This document shows positions 43,770 to 54,537 of a stretch of 64,000 nucleotides of DNA, piece after piece (position 1 is the first letter of the stretch; every line of letters begins with the position of its first letter). The notes under the pieces are model-generated. The model had not been told where the DNA came from and ran no database searches. It worked only from the letters and a program-made list of their open reading frames with translations. This DNA is from an uncultured Acidimicrobiales bacterium (lineage in GTDB: Bacteria > Actinomycetota > Acidimicrobiia > Acidimicrobiales > Aldehydirespiratoraceae), in NCBI GenBank assembly GCA_905480195.1, contig CAJQPN010000014.1, positions 1-64,000 on the forward strand. Reading direction: 5' to 3'. The position numbers and the translations under genes are program-made.

Positions 43770-44678
43770 ATGGCCGAAGTGCACATGGCGGCCACTGAGG
43801 CCGGGTGGCAAGTCGAGGACTGGCTCGCTCAACTCACGCGCGTCGCCGACTCGACCCGAGAGGTCTATGGCCGAGACATTTCGGCGTTGGTCGAATGGCT
43901 TGAAGATAGCGGCCTCGACCACCCGCAATCAGTCGACCGGCGGACCCTTCGCCGCTATCTCGCCGAGCTCGACGTGCGCGGCTACGCCAAGCGCACCATC
44001 TCCCGTAAGGCGTCAGTCATTCGGCGGTACTTCGACTGGTGTCGCCGCGCCGGCATCGTCGACACCGACCCGAGTGCCGCCCTCAGCGCACCGCGCGGGA
44101 CGTCGACCTTGCCCCGAGTGCTCACCGCCGCCGAGCTCGATGGTCTCGTTGTCGGCAACGCCAAGGTCGCAGCCGACTCCGCCGAGATCCAGCTTCGTGA
44201 CCACGCAGTCGTCGAACTGTTGTATGGCAGCGGCATGCGCGTCTCGGAACTCTGCGGCCTCACGACTACCAGCTTCACGATCCCATCTGACACCGTCGCT
44301 GTGTGGGGCAAAGGCGCAAAAGAACGTCTCGTGCCGGTTTCTGAGGCGGCACGCGCTGCAGTCGATCGCTGGCTGAGCGACGGACGACAACAATTTACGA
44401 TCGGTCGAGACGCTGGCGACGCGCTGTTCATCAACCGTGCCGGGAGAGCGCTCTCGCCCCGCGATGTGAGGAGAATCATCGACCGCCGCGCCGTAGCGCC
44501 GACGCACCCTCATGCGTTACGGCACACGTTCGCCACTCATCTTTTGGACGGTGGCGCCGACTTGCGATCTGTGCAGGAAATGCTTGGCCATGCCGATCTC
44601 GCCACGACGCAGATCTACACCCGTGTGAGCCGCGACCGCCTGCGCGACGTTCACCGATCGACCCACCCCCGAGCGTAG
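43770..44678 (+). CDS. xerC: tyrosine recombinase XerC
   Basis: 302 residues, the normal Xer length. Catalytic residues are intact: Arg156 (GSGMRVSEL), Lys181 (GKGAKER), His248-x-x-Arg251 (HALRH), His274 (LGHADL), Tyr283. N-terminal SAM-like core-binding domain 12-105. With its partner resolves chromosome dimers at dif. TAGGGT at 43758-43763 ends 6 nt before the ATG. No flanking att-like repeats or cargo, so this is a housekeeping Xer rather than an integrase. Confidence 0.94.
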   Translation: MAEVHMAATEAGWQVEDWLAQLTRVADSTREVYGRDISALVEWLEDSGLDHPQSVDRRTLRRYLAELDVRGYAKRTISRKASVIRRYFDWCRRAGIVDTDPSAALSAPRGTSTLPRVLTAAELDGLVVGNAKVAADSAEIQLRDHAVVELLYGSGMRVSELCGLTTTSFTIPSDTVAVWGKGAKERLVPVSEAARAAVDRWLSDGRQQFTIGRDAGDALFINRAGRALSPRDVRRIIDRRAVAPTHPHALRHTFATHLLDGGADLRSVQEMLGHADLATTQIYTRVSRDRLRDVHRSTHPRA

Positions 44679-44686
44679 GAACGACC

Positions 44687-45463
44687 GTGTCCGATCCAAG
44701 CTCCGACGTGGACGACCTCTGGGCTGACTTCACAACAACGCGTTCGCAAGCCGCACGCGATCGGTTGATCGTCCAGTACTCACCGCTCGTCAAGTACGTC
44801 GCCGGTCGTGTCGGGGTCGGCCTGCCACGCAACGTCGAACAGACCGAACTCGCCAGCTTCGGTGTTTTCGGGCTGATCGACGCAATCGAGAAGTTCGATC
44901 CCGAACGCGGCTTCAAGTTCGAGACGTACGCAATTGCCCGTATCAAGGGAGCCATCCTCGACGAGCTGCGTTCGATCGACTGGGTACCCAGGTCGGTCCG
45001 ATCCAAGGCTCGCAAGCTCGAGCAGGCGATGGGCAAGCTCGAGACCGAGAATCTCCGAGCTGCTACCGATGCCGAGCTGGCCGAGGAGATGGGGATCACC
45101 GAGAAGCAACTCCGGAAGATGCTCACCCAGATCAGTTCTGTGGGGGTGGCGGCACTTGACGAGATGCTGTCGGGCGGAGATCAAGGCGAGAGCGTGACCC
45201 TCGGCGACATGGTCGCCGATCAACGCGACGGTCCGACGGAAGTGTTTGAGGTCGAGGAGATGCGGCAGATCCTCGCAGACTCGATCAATCGCATGCCTGA
45301 GCGGGAGAAGATCGTTCTCACGCTCTACTACTACGAGGGCCTCACCCTCGCGGAGATCGGTCGCGTTCTCGGGGTGACCGAGAGCCGTGTCTGCCAGATC
45401 CACACCAAGGCGGTGCTGCACCTCCGGTCAAAACTCACCGCCGCCGAACGCGAAGTCGCCTAA
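44687..45463 (+). CDS. whiG: FliA/WhiG-type RNA polymerase sigma factor
   Basis: 258 residues with sigma regions 2 (YSPLVKYVAGRVGVGLPRNVEQTELASFGVFGLIDAIEKFDPERGFKFETYAIARIKGAILDELR), 3 (LRAATDAELAEEMGITEKQLRKML) and 4 (MPEREKIVLTLYYYEGLTLAEIGRVLGVTESRVCQIHTKA). This is the FliA/WhiG class. In Streptomyces WhiG drives sporulation and sits in this same dprA-xerC-rpsB neighbourhood. GTG 44687 is 8 nt after xerC. Role here (motility or differentiation) unknown; no flagellar genes are in the window. Confidence 0.92.
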   Translation: MSDPSSDVDDLWADFTTTRSQAARDRLIVQYSPLVKYVAGRVGVGLPRNVEQTELASFGVFGLIDAIEKFDPERGFKFETYAIARIKGAILDELRSIDWVPRSVRSKARKLEQAMGKLETENLRAATDAELAEEMGITEKQLRKMLTQISSVGVAALDEMLSGGDQGESVTLGDMVADQRDGPTEVFEVEEMRQILADSINRMPEREKIVLTLYYYEGLTLAEIGRVLGVTESRVCQIHTKAVLHLRSKLTAAEREVA

Positions 45464-45534
45464 GTCGCTACCATCAATATGGCCCTGCTGGGCGCGCCAC
45501 TTCCCCCACGATTCTCTCGTGATCGGGAACGTGT

Positions 45535-47187
45535 GTGGGCCGGTTTGTTGTCTTGTTGTTCTTCGTGGGGGCGATCGCAACTGCGACCGCCCCGTGTGCT
45601 GCGGCCCAGACGGTGGTGCTCCGACCACCGGTCGATGCACCGGTCCTCGATCCGTACCGACCGCCTGAGATCGGCTACGGCCCCGGGAATCGAGGCATCG
45701 AGTACGACACGAATGTGGGAGCCCGTGTCGGTGCTGCTGGTCCGGGAATCGTGGTGTTTGCCGGTCCGGTTGCTGGCCGAACGTGGGTGACGGTTGCGCA
45801 CCATGGTGGCCTTCGGACTTCCTACGGCCCCCTCTCGTCCGTTGCAGTCGTCACCGGCGACACGGTGGTCGGCGGTGACTGGGTCGGCTCAACGTCCGGT
45901 CCTCTGCACTTCGGCACGCGTGTCGATGGCGATTACGTCGACCCGGCAACTCTGCTCGGGGTGCGCGAGCTCACGGTCCGACTCGTGACCCACCAAACCG
46001 ACGATGGTGGACGGTGGCTCCGACTCGTCGAACTCGAGGAACGCCGACACCTGGTTGAGCATGCGGCGGGTGGAAGTGGCTTCTGGGGGCTCGTTGATCG
46101 AGCGCTCGGTGTGGCACTTGGGGCGATCTCGCCGTTCTTTGGGACTGAACGCACCTTCACCCAGCATGTGGAGGCGATCGTCCACCTTGTCGAGCTCGGC
46201 GACACCCTTTACGACGATCTCGACATGGCGACGGTCACCGCTCGGATGATCACCGGACTTGCGTCCATTCTCGACCCCGAAGAGTGCACCACCACCACCG
46301 CAGCAGCAGCGGCGATGATGCCCGCTCGACCGATGCGGCGGCGAATTGCGATCGTGATCGATGGGCTCGACTCGTCTTCGGATTCGAGCGCAATGGCCGA
46401 CCTCGACCTCGTAAGGCTTGGCTACGAGCGAACTGACATCGGCCGCGTCAGCTACGCCGGCGGGCTGGTGCCCGGCAGCGGTGGTGACTGGTCGGTCGAC
46501 CGCTCCGAGTACGACGCATCGACCACTCGGGGTGAGGTCGAACCGCAGATCGACCAGGTCGCACAAACCCTTCGATCGGTTGCCGCTGCCAACCCAGGGG
46601 TACCGATTGATGTTTTCGGGCACAGCCTTGGCGGGCTGATCGCTCGTCATGCGATCGCCAAGACCGCCCACGAGGTTCCCTACGGAATCGCTGTCACCTT
46701 GGCATCGCCCCACGCCGGCGCACCGCTGGCTGATCTTGTCGAGGCGCTCGAGGCCACCATGGTCGGCTCGTTCGCAGCCGACATCGCCGGTGACGCTGGT
46801 TGGCAGGACATGGCGCTCATCGCACCCGCAGTCGAGGATCTCTCGGCAACGGGCTTCGCCGGAGATACGAGCCATGTTGCGTTCCCCGAGTCGGTGCACG
46901 CAGTGACGATCGGGTCACGAGCCGACGTGATCGTGCCTGCGACCCGTGCCGACGCGCCTGGCGCACGCCATGTCATCGTCGGTGGGCTGGATCCATCCGG
47001 CGCGCACCACGACATTACGGGTCTGCCCGAGGTCGAACGAGAGGTTCGACTCGCGCTCGCAGGTCTCCCGCCGGCATGCCGCAGGACGGCCGATGCCATT
47101 CTTGATCTGGTGGTCCCCGAGTCCATCGCTTTGGCAGAGACCGCCGTTGCTGCGGGTGTGCTCGTGAGCGACCTTCTCCCGTCTTGA
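45535..47187 (+). CDS. secreted fusion: degenerate M23/LytM domain plus alpha/beta-hydrolase
   Basis: 550 residues. Signal peptide (1-24), then an M23 peptidase-like beta domain (about 35-145) in which metal ligands are lost: the usual first His (HxGID) is Arg in NRGIEYD, and the HxH pair reads PLH. Residues about 268-545 form an alpha/beta-hydrolase with the nucleophile elbow GHSLGG (Ser364) and a GSRADVIVP segment. An M23 gene upstream of rpsB is common in actinobacteria; the esterase/lipase fusion is unusual. GTG 45535 chosen because it begins the signal peptide. Predicted to bind envelope glycan and hydrolyse an ester. Confidence 0.82.
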   Translation: MGRFVVLLFFVGAIATATAPCAAAQTVVLRPPVDAPVLDPYRPPEIGYGPGNRGIEYDTNVGARVGAAGPGIVVFAGPVAGRTWVTVAHHGGLRTSYGPLSSVAVVTGDTVVGGDWVGSTSGPLHFGTRVDGDYVDPATLLGVRELTVRLVTHQTDDGGRWLRLVELEERRHLVEHAAGGSGFWGLVDRALGVALGAISPFFGTERTFTQHVEAIVHLVELGDTLYDDLDMATVTARMITGLASILDPEECTTTTAAAAAMMPARPMRRRIAIVIDGLDSSSDSSAMADLDLVRLGYERTDIGRVSYAGGLVPGSGGDWSVDRSEYDASTTRGEVEPQIDQVAQTLRSVAAANPGVPIDVFGHSLGGLIARHAIAKTAHEVPYGIAVTLASPHAGAPLADLVEALEATMVGSFAADIAGDAGWQDMALIAPAVEDLSATGFAGDTSHVAFPESVHAVTIGSRADVIVPATRADAPGARHVIVGGLDPSGAHHDITGLPEVEREVRLALAGLPPACRRTADAILDLVVPESIALAETAVAAGVLVSDLLPS

Positions 47188-47334
47188 TCCTGCTGGGATC
47201 CGCTATGCTCCACGACGGTCTGTTGACAGATCCCACGCGTCGCCACACTGGTGTCGGTGGAGCATTCGGTACTCGTGCCACACCCGGTCGTTTCGTGCGT
47301 CCGGCTCGAGTTCACAACCGGGAAAGACATCACC

Positions 47335-48303
47335 ATGGCAGTCATCTCCATGAAGCAGCTGCTGGAGGCCGGCGTTCACTTTGGCCACCAGACCCGCCGT
47401 TGGAACCCCAAGATGAAGCGATTCATCCACGGCGAGCGGTCCGGAATTCACATCGTGGACCTCCATCAGACGCTGAACCATCTCGAGACGTCCTACGTCT
47501 TCGTCCGGGATCTCGTCGCCAATGGCGGCACCGTGCTCTTCATCGGCACCAAGAAGCAGGCACAAGACTCGATCCAGTCCTACGCAGAGCGCTGCAACAT
47601 GCCGTACATCAACGAGCGCTGGCTCGGTGGCATGCTTACCAACTTCCAGACCATCTCCAAGCGTGTCGCGAAGATGCAGGATTACCGCCGAATGCGCGAC
47701 TCCGGCGAGTTCGAGGCCATGCCGAAGAAGGAAGCACTGCTTATCGGACGTGAGCTGACCAAGCTCGAGCGAAACCTCGGCGGCATCCGAGATATGAAGA
47801 AACTGCCCGATGCGGTCTTCGTGCTCGACACCAAGAAGGAATTCATCGCAGTCACCGAGGCCCGCAAGATCGGTATCCCGATCGTTGCGGTCGTCGACAC
47901 CAACTGTGATCCTGACTTGGTCGACTTCGCCATTCCCGGCAACGACGACGCCATCCGCGCCGGTGAGCTCATGAGCCGGGTCATCTCCGACGCCGTGCTC
48001 GAGGGTCGTTTCATCCGCTCGAAGAAAGCCGAAGCCCAGGGCGATTCACCGGTTGAGCGCAATGCGCTCGAGGAAGCCGAGATCGCCGAGCAGCAGGCCG
48101 AGGCCCGCACTGCGGCGGCAGCCGAAGCCGCCGAGCGTGAGGCCCGCATGGTCGCCGCCACCGACGGGGCGCCCGATGAGGATACTGCCGCTGGATCGGC
48201 CGATGAGGATGCTGCCGACGGGGCGCCCAATGAGGATGCTGCCGCTGGATCGGCTGAGGACGTCATGCCCTCCGCCGACGACGAGGGCACACCTGAGGCC
48301 TGA
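47335..48303 (+). CDS. rpsB: 30S ribosomal protein S2 with acidic repeat tail
   Basis: 322 residues. The S2 core ([30 protein letters not shown] ... [23 protein letters not shown]) ends near 235; the rest is an Ala/Glu then Asp/Glu/Ala/Gly-rich tail with three 9-residue repeats, well beyond the normal 240-270 residues. The 147-bp leader after the M23-hydrolase gene likely carries the rpsB-tsf promoter (TATGCT near 47203). Confidence 0.96.
   Translation: MAVISMKQLLEAGVHFGHQTRRWNPKMKRFIHGERSGIHIVDLHQTLNHLETSYVFVRDLVANGGTVLFIGTKKQAQDSIQSYAERCNMPYINERWLGGMLTNFQTISKRVAKMQDYRRMRDSGEFEAMPKKEALLIGRELTKLERNLGGIRDMKKLPDAVFVLDTKKEFIAVTEARKIGIPIVAVVDTNCDPDLVDFAIPGNDDAIRAGELMSRVISDAVLEGRFIRSKKAEAQGDSPVERNALEEAEIAEQQAEARTAAAAEAAEREARMVAATDGAPDEDTAAGSADEDAADGAPNEDAAAGSAEDVMPSADDEGTPEA
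48175..48255 (+). repeat. 3 x 27-bp in-frame tandem repeat (rpsB tail)
   Basis: Three 27-bp units at 48175, 48202 and 48229 encode [18 protein letters not shown] and NEDAAAGSA. Units 1 and 3 are most alike. The copy number may vary between strains. Confidence 0.85.
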
Positions 48304-48341
48304 TCGAATCCACCCCCAACTCACTTGCAAGGAATACCGAC

Positions 48342-49893
<1,552 letters not shown>

Positions 49894-49894
49894 C

Positions 49895-50455
49895 GTGAGC
49901 GACGAAGAGATCGAACTGGTCCTGCTCGACGCAGGAGAAAAGATGGAGGCAGCGGTTGCGCACGCTCGGCGTGAGTTCTCCACGGTCCGAACCGGACGCG
50001 CGTCATCTGCCCTGTTCGAGCGCCTCACCGTCGAGGCCTACGGCGTAGAGATGAAGCTTCAGGAAGTCGCCAGCTTCTCGGTTCCAGAGGCACGCCAACT
50101 CATCGTCACTCCGCACGATATTGGCAACCTCGATGTGATCGAGAAGGCCATCATGAACTCGAACATGGGGCTGAGCCCGTCCAATGACGGCCGGATCATT
50201 CGCCTGAACTTCCCCATGCTCACCGAGGAACGACGCCGTGACTTGGCCAAGGTTGTGGGCGGTATGGCCGAGGAAGCGAAGCAGCGCGTCAACGGAGTGC
50301 GTCGCCAAGCCCGCAAGGAACTCGACGAGCTCGACGGCGTGTCCGAAGACGATGTTCGAGGTGCCGAAATAGCCCTTGACTCCATGAAGGACGAGTTCAT
50401 TGGCATGATTGACGTAGCGCAGGCCCAAAAGGAAGAAGAGCTTCTTGAGGTCTAG
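49895..50455 (+). CDS. frr: ribosome recycling factor
   Basis: 186 residues, standard length; EKMEAAVAHARREFSTVRTGRASSALFERLTVEAYG and RIIRLNFPMLTEERRRDLAKVV are the RRF signature. GTG 49895 follows pyrH by one base. Confidence 0.97.
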   Translation: MSDEEIELVLLDAGEKMEAAVAHARREFSTVRTGRASSALFERLTVEAYGVEMKLQEVASFSVPEARQLIVTPHDIGNLDVIEKAIMNSNMGLSPSNDGRIIRLNFPMLTEERRRDLAKVVGGMAEEAKQRVNGVRRQARKELDELDGVSEDDVRGAEIALDSMKDEFIGMIDVAQAQKEEELLEV

Positions 50456-50485
50456 GCCGACAGCATGGTTGGAGGGGCGACACCG

Positions 50486-51808
50486 GTGAGTGACGATTCA
50501 AAAGACTTCGAGGGCTTCGGCGTCGCCGATGGCAGCAAGCTTGCCGACGACGACTTCGCCGCACCAGGCCGCTCGGTGTTCGACGACGACGTGTCCTTTG
50601 AGGGCGACGACGACGTTGTTCCGCACTGGAAGGAAAAACCCACAGGCACCGTTCCGCAGGTGGGAGGAACGCCGTCGGGGAGCGTAATCTTCGAGCCTGC
50701 TGCCGAGCCCACCCTGCAAGAAGCCGAACCGGACGAATTGGCAGCGTGGGCCCAGGCATCTTCCACGCCGGACTGGGCAGATCCAGATCCCGACATGGAG
50801 GCCAAGCCGGCCACGCTGGTCGGCGACGTGTCGACCTCCGCCGCTGACGCCTTCTTCTCGGACGAAGACGACACCGACGTAGCGGCACAGTTCGGCGGCT
50901 CGCTGGGGCCGGGCGCTGCCTCGAAGGATCCGTCGCTCGCCGCTCAATTCGGCGGGATTGCCAGCGTTCCCAGCGGTGAGCGGGACATGCCGATGGCGAT
51001 CGTTGTGGGCCTGGCACTAGCAGCCACGATCCTTGCCGCCATGTGGGTCGGTCCGGTGGTTGCACTGGTCGTCGTCACCGTTGCGCTCGGACTCGGTGCG
51101 GTCGAGTTCTTCAACGCTGTTCGTGTTGCCGGCTACCAACCGGCCGTGCTGCTCGGTCTCACGTCGGTCGTTATGTTGCCGCCGGCGGTCTACTGGCGGG
51201 GCGAAGCCGCAATCGCTCTCGTGCTCGTCTTGGCCCTTGTCTTTGGCTCGCTCTGGTACCTCATGGGAGTAAGTACCGACGGCACCTTGCGCGGCCTCGG
51301 AGTCACAATGCTCGGCATCGTCCACCTCGGCGTGCTCGGATCGTTCGCAGCGCTGATGCTCGCGATCGACACCTATGGCACTGGGCTTCTCACCACGGCC
51401 ATCTTGTTGACCGTCGCATACGACGTCGGTGGCCTCGCCATTGGCAAGGTGATCGGGCGAACCCCACTTTCGTCGGCCAGTCCGAACAAGACCAAGGAGG
51501 GTCTTGTCGGTGGGATGATCGTCACTGTTGTTGCGGCGATCATCATGGGCGTACTTGCCATGCCGGCACCGATCGCCGGTTCTGCTCTCGAAGGAAGCGG
51601 TTTTGGCACCGCATTGCTTCTCGGTTTCGCTGTCGCGATCGCTGCGCCGATCGGCGACCTTGCCGAGTCGCAACTCAAGCGCGACATCGGCATCAAGGAC
51701 ATGGGCTCGATCCTGCCGGGCCACGGTGGCCTCTTTGATCGATTCGACGGCCTGCTCTTCGCGTTGCCCACCACCTACTACGTGGCCAACGTGGCACTCT
51801 TCAGCTGA
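50486..51808 (+). CDS. cdsA: phosphatidate cytidylyltransferase with long acidic N-terminal extension
   Basis: 440 residues. Residues 1-165 are a soluble acidic, low-complexity region; then 7-8 membrane helices and the CDS signature KRDIGIKDMGSILPGHGGLFDRFDG. Makes CDP-diacylglycerol for phospholipids. GTG 50486 is chosen because GGAGGGG (50471-50477) lies 8 nt upstream; the in-frame ATG 50465 is just before that site. The extension roughly doubles the cytosolic part relative to ordinary CdsA (about 270-300 aa). Two AAQFGG motifs occur in it. Confidence 0.93.
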   Translation: MSDDSKDFEGFGVADGSKLADDDFAAPGRSVFDDDVSFEGDDDVVPHWKEKPTGTVPQVGGTPSGSVIFEPAAEPTLQEAEPDELAAWAQASSTPDWADPDPDMEAKPATLVGDVSTSAADAFFSDEDDTDVAAQFGGSLGPGAASKDPSLAAQFGGIASVPSGERDMPMAIVVGLALAATILAAMWVGPVVALVVVTVALGLGAVEFFNAVRVAGYQPAVLLGLTSVVMLPPAVYWRGEAAIALVLVLALVFGSLWYLMGVSTDGTLRGLGVTMLGIVHLGVLGSFAALMLAIDTYGTGLLTTAILLTVAYDVGGLAIGKVIGRTPLSSASPNKTKEGLVGGMIVTVVAAIIMGVLAMPAPIAGSALEGSGFGTALLLGFAVAIAAPIGDLAESQLKRDIGIKDMGSILPGHGGLFDRFDGLLFALPTTYYVANVALFS

Positions 51809-51815
51809 GCACACG

Positions 51816-52988
51816 ATGACCACGCCGGTTGCGGTCCTTGGGTCGTCCGGCTCGATTGGTACGCAGACGCTCGAGATCATCCGTTCAGATCCTGAGCGCT
51901 ACCGCGTCACTGCGCTCGGCGTTGGCCGCTCTGATCTCGTCGTTGCTCAAGCAGAGGAATTTCGTCCCGATGTCGTGGCGGTTGCCGATGTTGACGCAGC
52001 TGCCGAGATCGGGCCCCGGCTTCCCCCCGGCACCGAACTTCTGGTCGGTGAGCAGTCGATGGCCGACGCAGCTCGTACCGCTGACACGGTGATCAACGGG
52101 GTCGTCGGGTTTGCGGGTTTATCGGTCACGCTGGCCACACTCGAAGCGGGGAAGCGCCTTGGTCTTGCCAACAAGGAATCGCTGATCGCTGCCGGTCCTG
52201 TGGTGCAACGGGCATGGCAGACCCCCGGTGCTGAGATCGTGCCCGTCGACAGCGAACACTGTGCCGTTCACCAATGCCTGCGAGCGAATGAGATCACGGG
52301 AAAGGTCGGTGTCGACGATCAGGTAGCGACGATTGTGCTCACCGCCAGCGGAGGACCGTTCCGGGGTCGCACGCGAAGCGAGCTCGAATCGGTCACGATC
52401 GATGATGCCTTGGCCCATCCGACCTGGTCGATGGGGCCGAAGATCACGATCGACTCGTCGACGCTCATGAACAAGGGCCTCGAAGTTATCGAGGCGCACG
52501 AGCTTTTTGGTGTGCCGATCAACGACATCGACGTGGTCGTGCATCCCCAGTCAGTGGTTCACTCCATGGTCACGTACGCCGACGGCGCTACCGTCGCCCA
52601 GCTCTCGATGCCCGATATGCGGCTGTGTATCGGGTATGCGTTGGCGTATCCCGACCGGTGGGCTGCACCGTACGGCCCGATCGATTGGGCCGAGATAGGC
52701 CGGCTCGACTTTCAGCCGCCCGACCTCGAAGCCTTCCCGTGTCTGGGTCTGGCTTACGAGGCAGGCCGGGTGGGGGAGACCGCACCGGCTTGGCTCAGTG
52801 CGGCGAACGAGGTTGCGGTCGAAGCATTCCTCGGGGGAGTGATCGATTGGCTCGACATTGCAGAAGTCGTGGATCGATCGTTGCAACGCTGGCCGGGGAT
52901 CGTGGCCGAGAGCGTCGATGCGGTGTTGCTGGCTGATCAGCAGGCGCGCGATGCCGCCAATGCGGTGATCGCGGAGAGAATGGGGTGA
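51816..52988 (+). CDS. dxr: 1-deoxy-D-xylulose 5-phosphate reductoisomerase
   Basis: 390 residues: NADPH loop VLGSSGSIGTQTLEII, NKESLIAAG, PVDSEHCAVHQCL, the ASGGPFRG loop and STLMNKGLEVIEAHELF all match Dxr, second enzyme of the MEP isoprenoid pathway. ispG, a later step, lies two genes downstream. TGATG overlap with rseP. Confidence 0.97.
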   Translation: MTTPVAVLGSSGSIGTQTLEIIRSDPERYRVTALGVGRSDLVVAQAEEFRPDVVAVADVDAAAEIGPRLPPGTELLVGEQSMADAARTADTVINGVVGFAGLSVTLATLEAGKRLGLANKESLIAAGPVVQRAWQTPGAEIVPVDSEHCAVHQCLRANEITGKVGVDDQVATIVLTASGGPFRGRTRSELESVTIDDALAHPTWSMGPKITIDSSTLMNKGLEVIEAHELFGVPINDIDVVVHPQSVVHSMVTYADGATVAQLSMPDMRLCIGYALAYPDRWAAPYGPIDWAEIGRLDFQPPDLEAFPCLGLAYEAGRVGETAPAWLSAANEVAVEAFLGGVIDWLDIAEVVDRSLQRWPGIVAESVDAVLLADQQARDAANAVIAERMG

Positions 52989-54481
52989 TGCAGACCGAGT
53001 CCCCCGATGCGGCCATCCCCGAGGTGCCCGCAGAACCGCGCAACGACTTCACCGGGCTTCTCTTGTTGTTCGGTGCGATCCTTGCACTTGGCTTCTTCGC
53101 GGGCTGGGGTTGGGCGTTTGTCGTCTCGGCGATCATCTTCATGATCTTCATGCACGAGCTGGGCCACTACCTCACGGCTCGCTCGACAGGCATGAAGGTC
53201 ACCGAGTTCTTCATCGGGTTTGGCCCCCGGCTGTGGTCGATCCGCAAGGGTGAAACCGAGTACGGCGTGAAAGGAATTCCTGGGGGTGCGTACGTCCGCA
53301 TCATCGGAATGAACAACCTCGACCCGGTCGATCCCGGCGACGAGGATCGCTCCTACCGAGTGAAGTCGTTTCCTCGAAAGCTGCTGGTCGTGAGTGCCGG
53401 GTCGATCATGCATTTCTTGATGGCATTCGGTCTGCTGTTCGCCCTCTTGGTGGTCTACGGCGTCGATGCCGATGACGGTAGCTGGGAGATCGGGTCGGTC
53501 TCCGATGCCAGCGCGGCGTTAGCGCTCGACTTGGAGGTTGGCGATCGCATTCTTCGGCTCGACGGAGAAGAAGTCACTGATTTCGGAGCGTTTGGCGATC
53601 TTGTCGAAGTCCGCGGCGGCCGGCAGGTCGAGGTCGTGTGGGAACGAGACGGCAACATCATGTCGGACACGGTCGCTCTCGGGGCACGACTATCCGATGT
53701 CGGCGCAGACGGGTTCGGCGGTCTCTTGCCGTTGGACCGGATTCTTAGCATCGACGGCAACGATGTTTTCTCGTGGGAAGACGTCGTCGCTGTGACGGCG
53801 GGCCGCCAGGGCGAGCGAGTCGACATGATCGTCGATCCGGTCGGCGAACGGTTTCCTCGTGTCATGTTCGATGTGACGATCGGTCAGGTCCCCACTGACC
53901 CGGGCGAAGCGATCTACGGCTTTTTCGGTGTCAGCGAGGAACCGATTCGCAACACGCTGGGTCCGATCGATGCTACGCAGCGAGCCGGGTCGGAGTTCAT
54001 CGACCTCCTCGGGCTGTCCATCGAAGGCCTCGCACGGTTTTTCACCCCGAGCACGCTCGGTAGCTTCGTGAGCGACACATTGGGTGGGGGTGATGACGCC
54101 CCGACTATCGAGATTTCCAGTGCAGAAGAGCGCGAGATCGCGAGCCGCGCGCTTGATACCCGTAATCCCGATGAAGACCGCATTCTCTCGATCTATGGCG
54201 CTGCTCGAGTCGGCGCCAACATCGACTTCGAACGCCAACTCGGCCTGCTCGTAATGCTCAACGTCTTCGTCGGCGTCTTCAATATGTTGCCGCTTCCTCC
54301 GCTCGACGGCGGCCATGTCGTGGTCGCGGTCTACGAGCGCATTCGGTCGATCGGCGGTCGCCGGTATGAGATCGACTACGCCCGGGTCTTACCGCTCACC
54401 TACGCAGTGTTCGGCCTGCTTGTCACCATCGGCCTCCTTGCGCTCTTCCGCGACATCGTCGACCCCATCGATCTCGGCTGA
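52988..54481 (+). CDS. rseP: site-2 protease RseP-like zinc metalloprotease (M50)
   Basis: 497 residues. HELGH (56-60) in a membrane helix provides two zinc ligands and LDGGH near 438 the third; a PDZ-like region (about 145-300) lies between. Cleaves membrane anti-sigma factors or signal-peptide remnants (Rip1-type in actinobacteria). Longer than the usual 400-450 residues because of an insert before the last helices. ATG 52988 overlaps the dxr stop by one base. Confidence 0.94.
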   Translation: MQTESPDAAIPEVPAEPRNDFTGLLLLFGAILALGFFAGWGWAFVVSAIIFMIFMHELGHYLTARSTGMKVTEFFIGFGPRLWSIRKGETEYGVKGIPGGAYVRIIGMNNLDPVDPGDEDRSYRVKSFPRKLLVVSAGSIMHFLMAFGLLFALLVVYGVDADDGSWEIGSVSDASAALALDLEVGDRILRLDGEEVTDFGAFGDLVEVRGGRQVEVVWERDGNIMSDTVALGARLSDVGADGFGGLLPLDRILSIDGNDVFSWEDVVAVTAGRQGERVDMIVDPVGERFPRVMFDVTIGQVPTDPGEAIYGFFGVSEEPIRNTLGPIDATQRAGSEFIDLLGLSIEGLARFFTPSTLGSFVSDTLGGGDDAPTIEISSAEEREIASRALDTRNPDEDRILSIYGAARVGANIDFERQLGLLVMLNVFVGVFNMLPLPPLDGGHVVVAVYERIRSIGGRRYEIDYARVLPLTYAVFGLLVTIGLLALFRDIVDPIDLG

Positions 54482-54537
54482 GGGCCGCCAGAGCCGCCGG
54501 ACACTTCTCATCGCATCGCGAGCGGTAGATTCGATCC

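Noticed and set aside
43770-44678. Xer recombinase considered as an integrase of a mobile element.
   Set aside because: Conserved housekeeping position beside dprA/whiG/rpsB, no flanking repeats or cargo genes.
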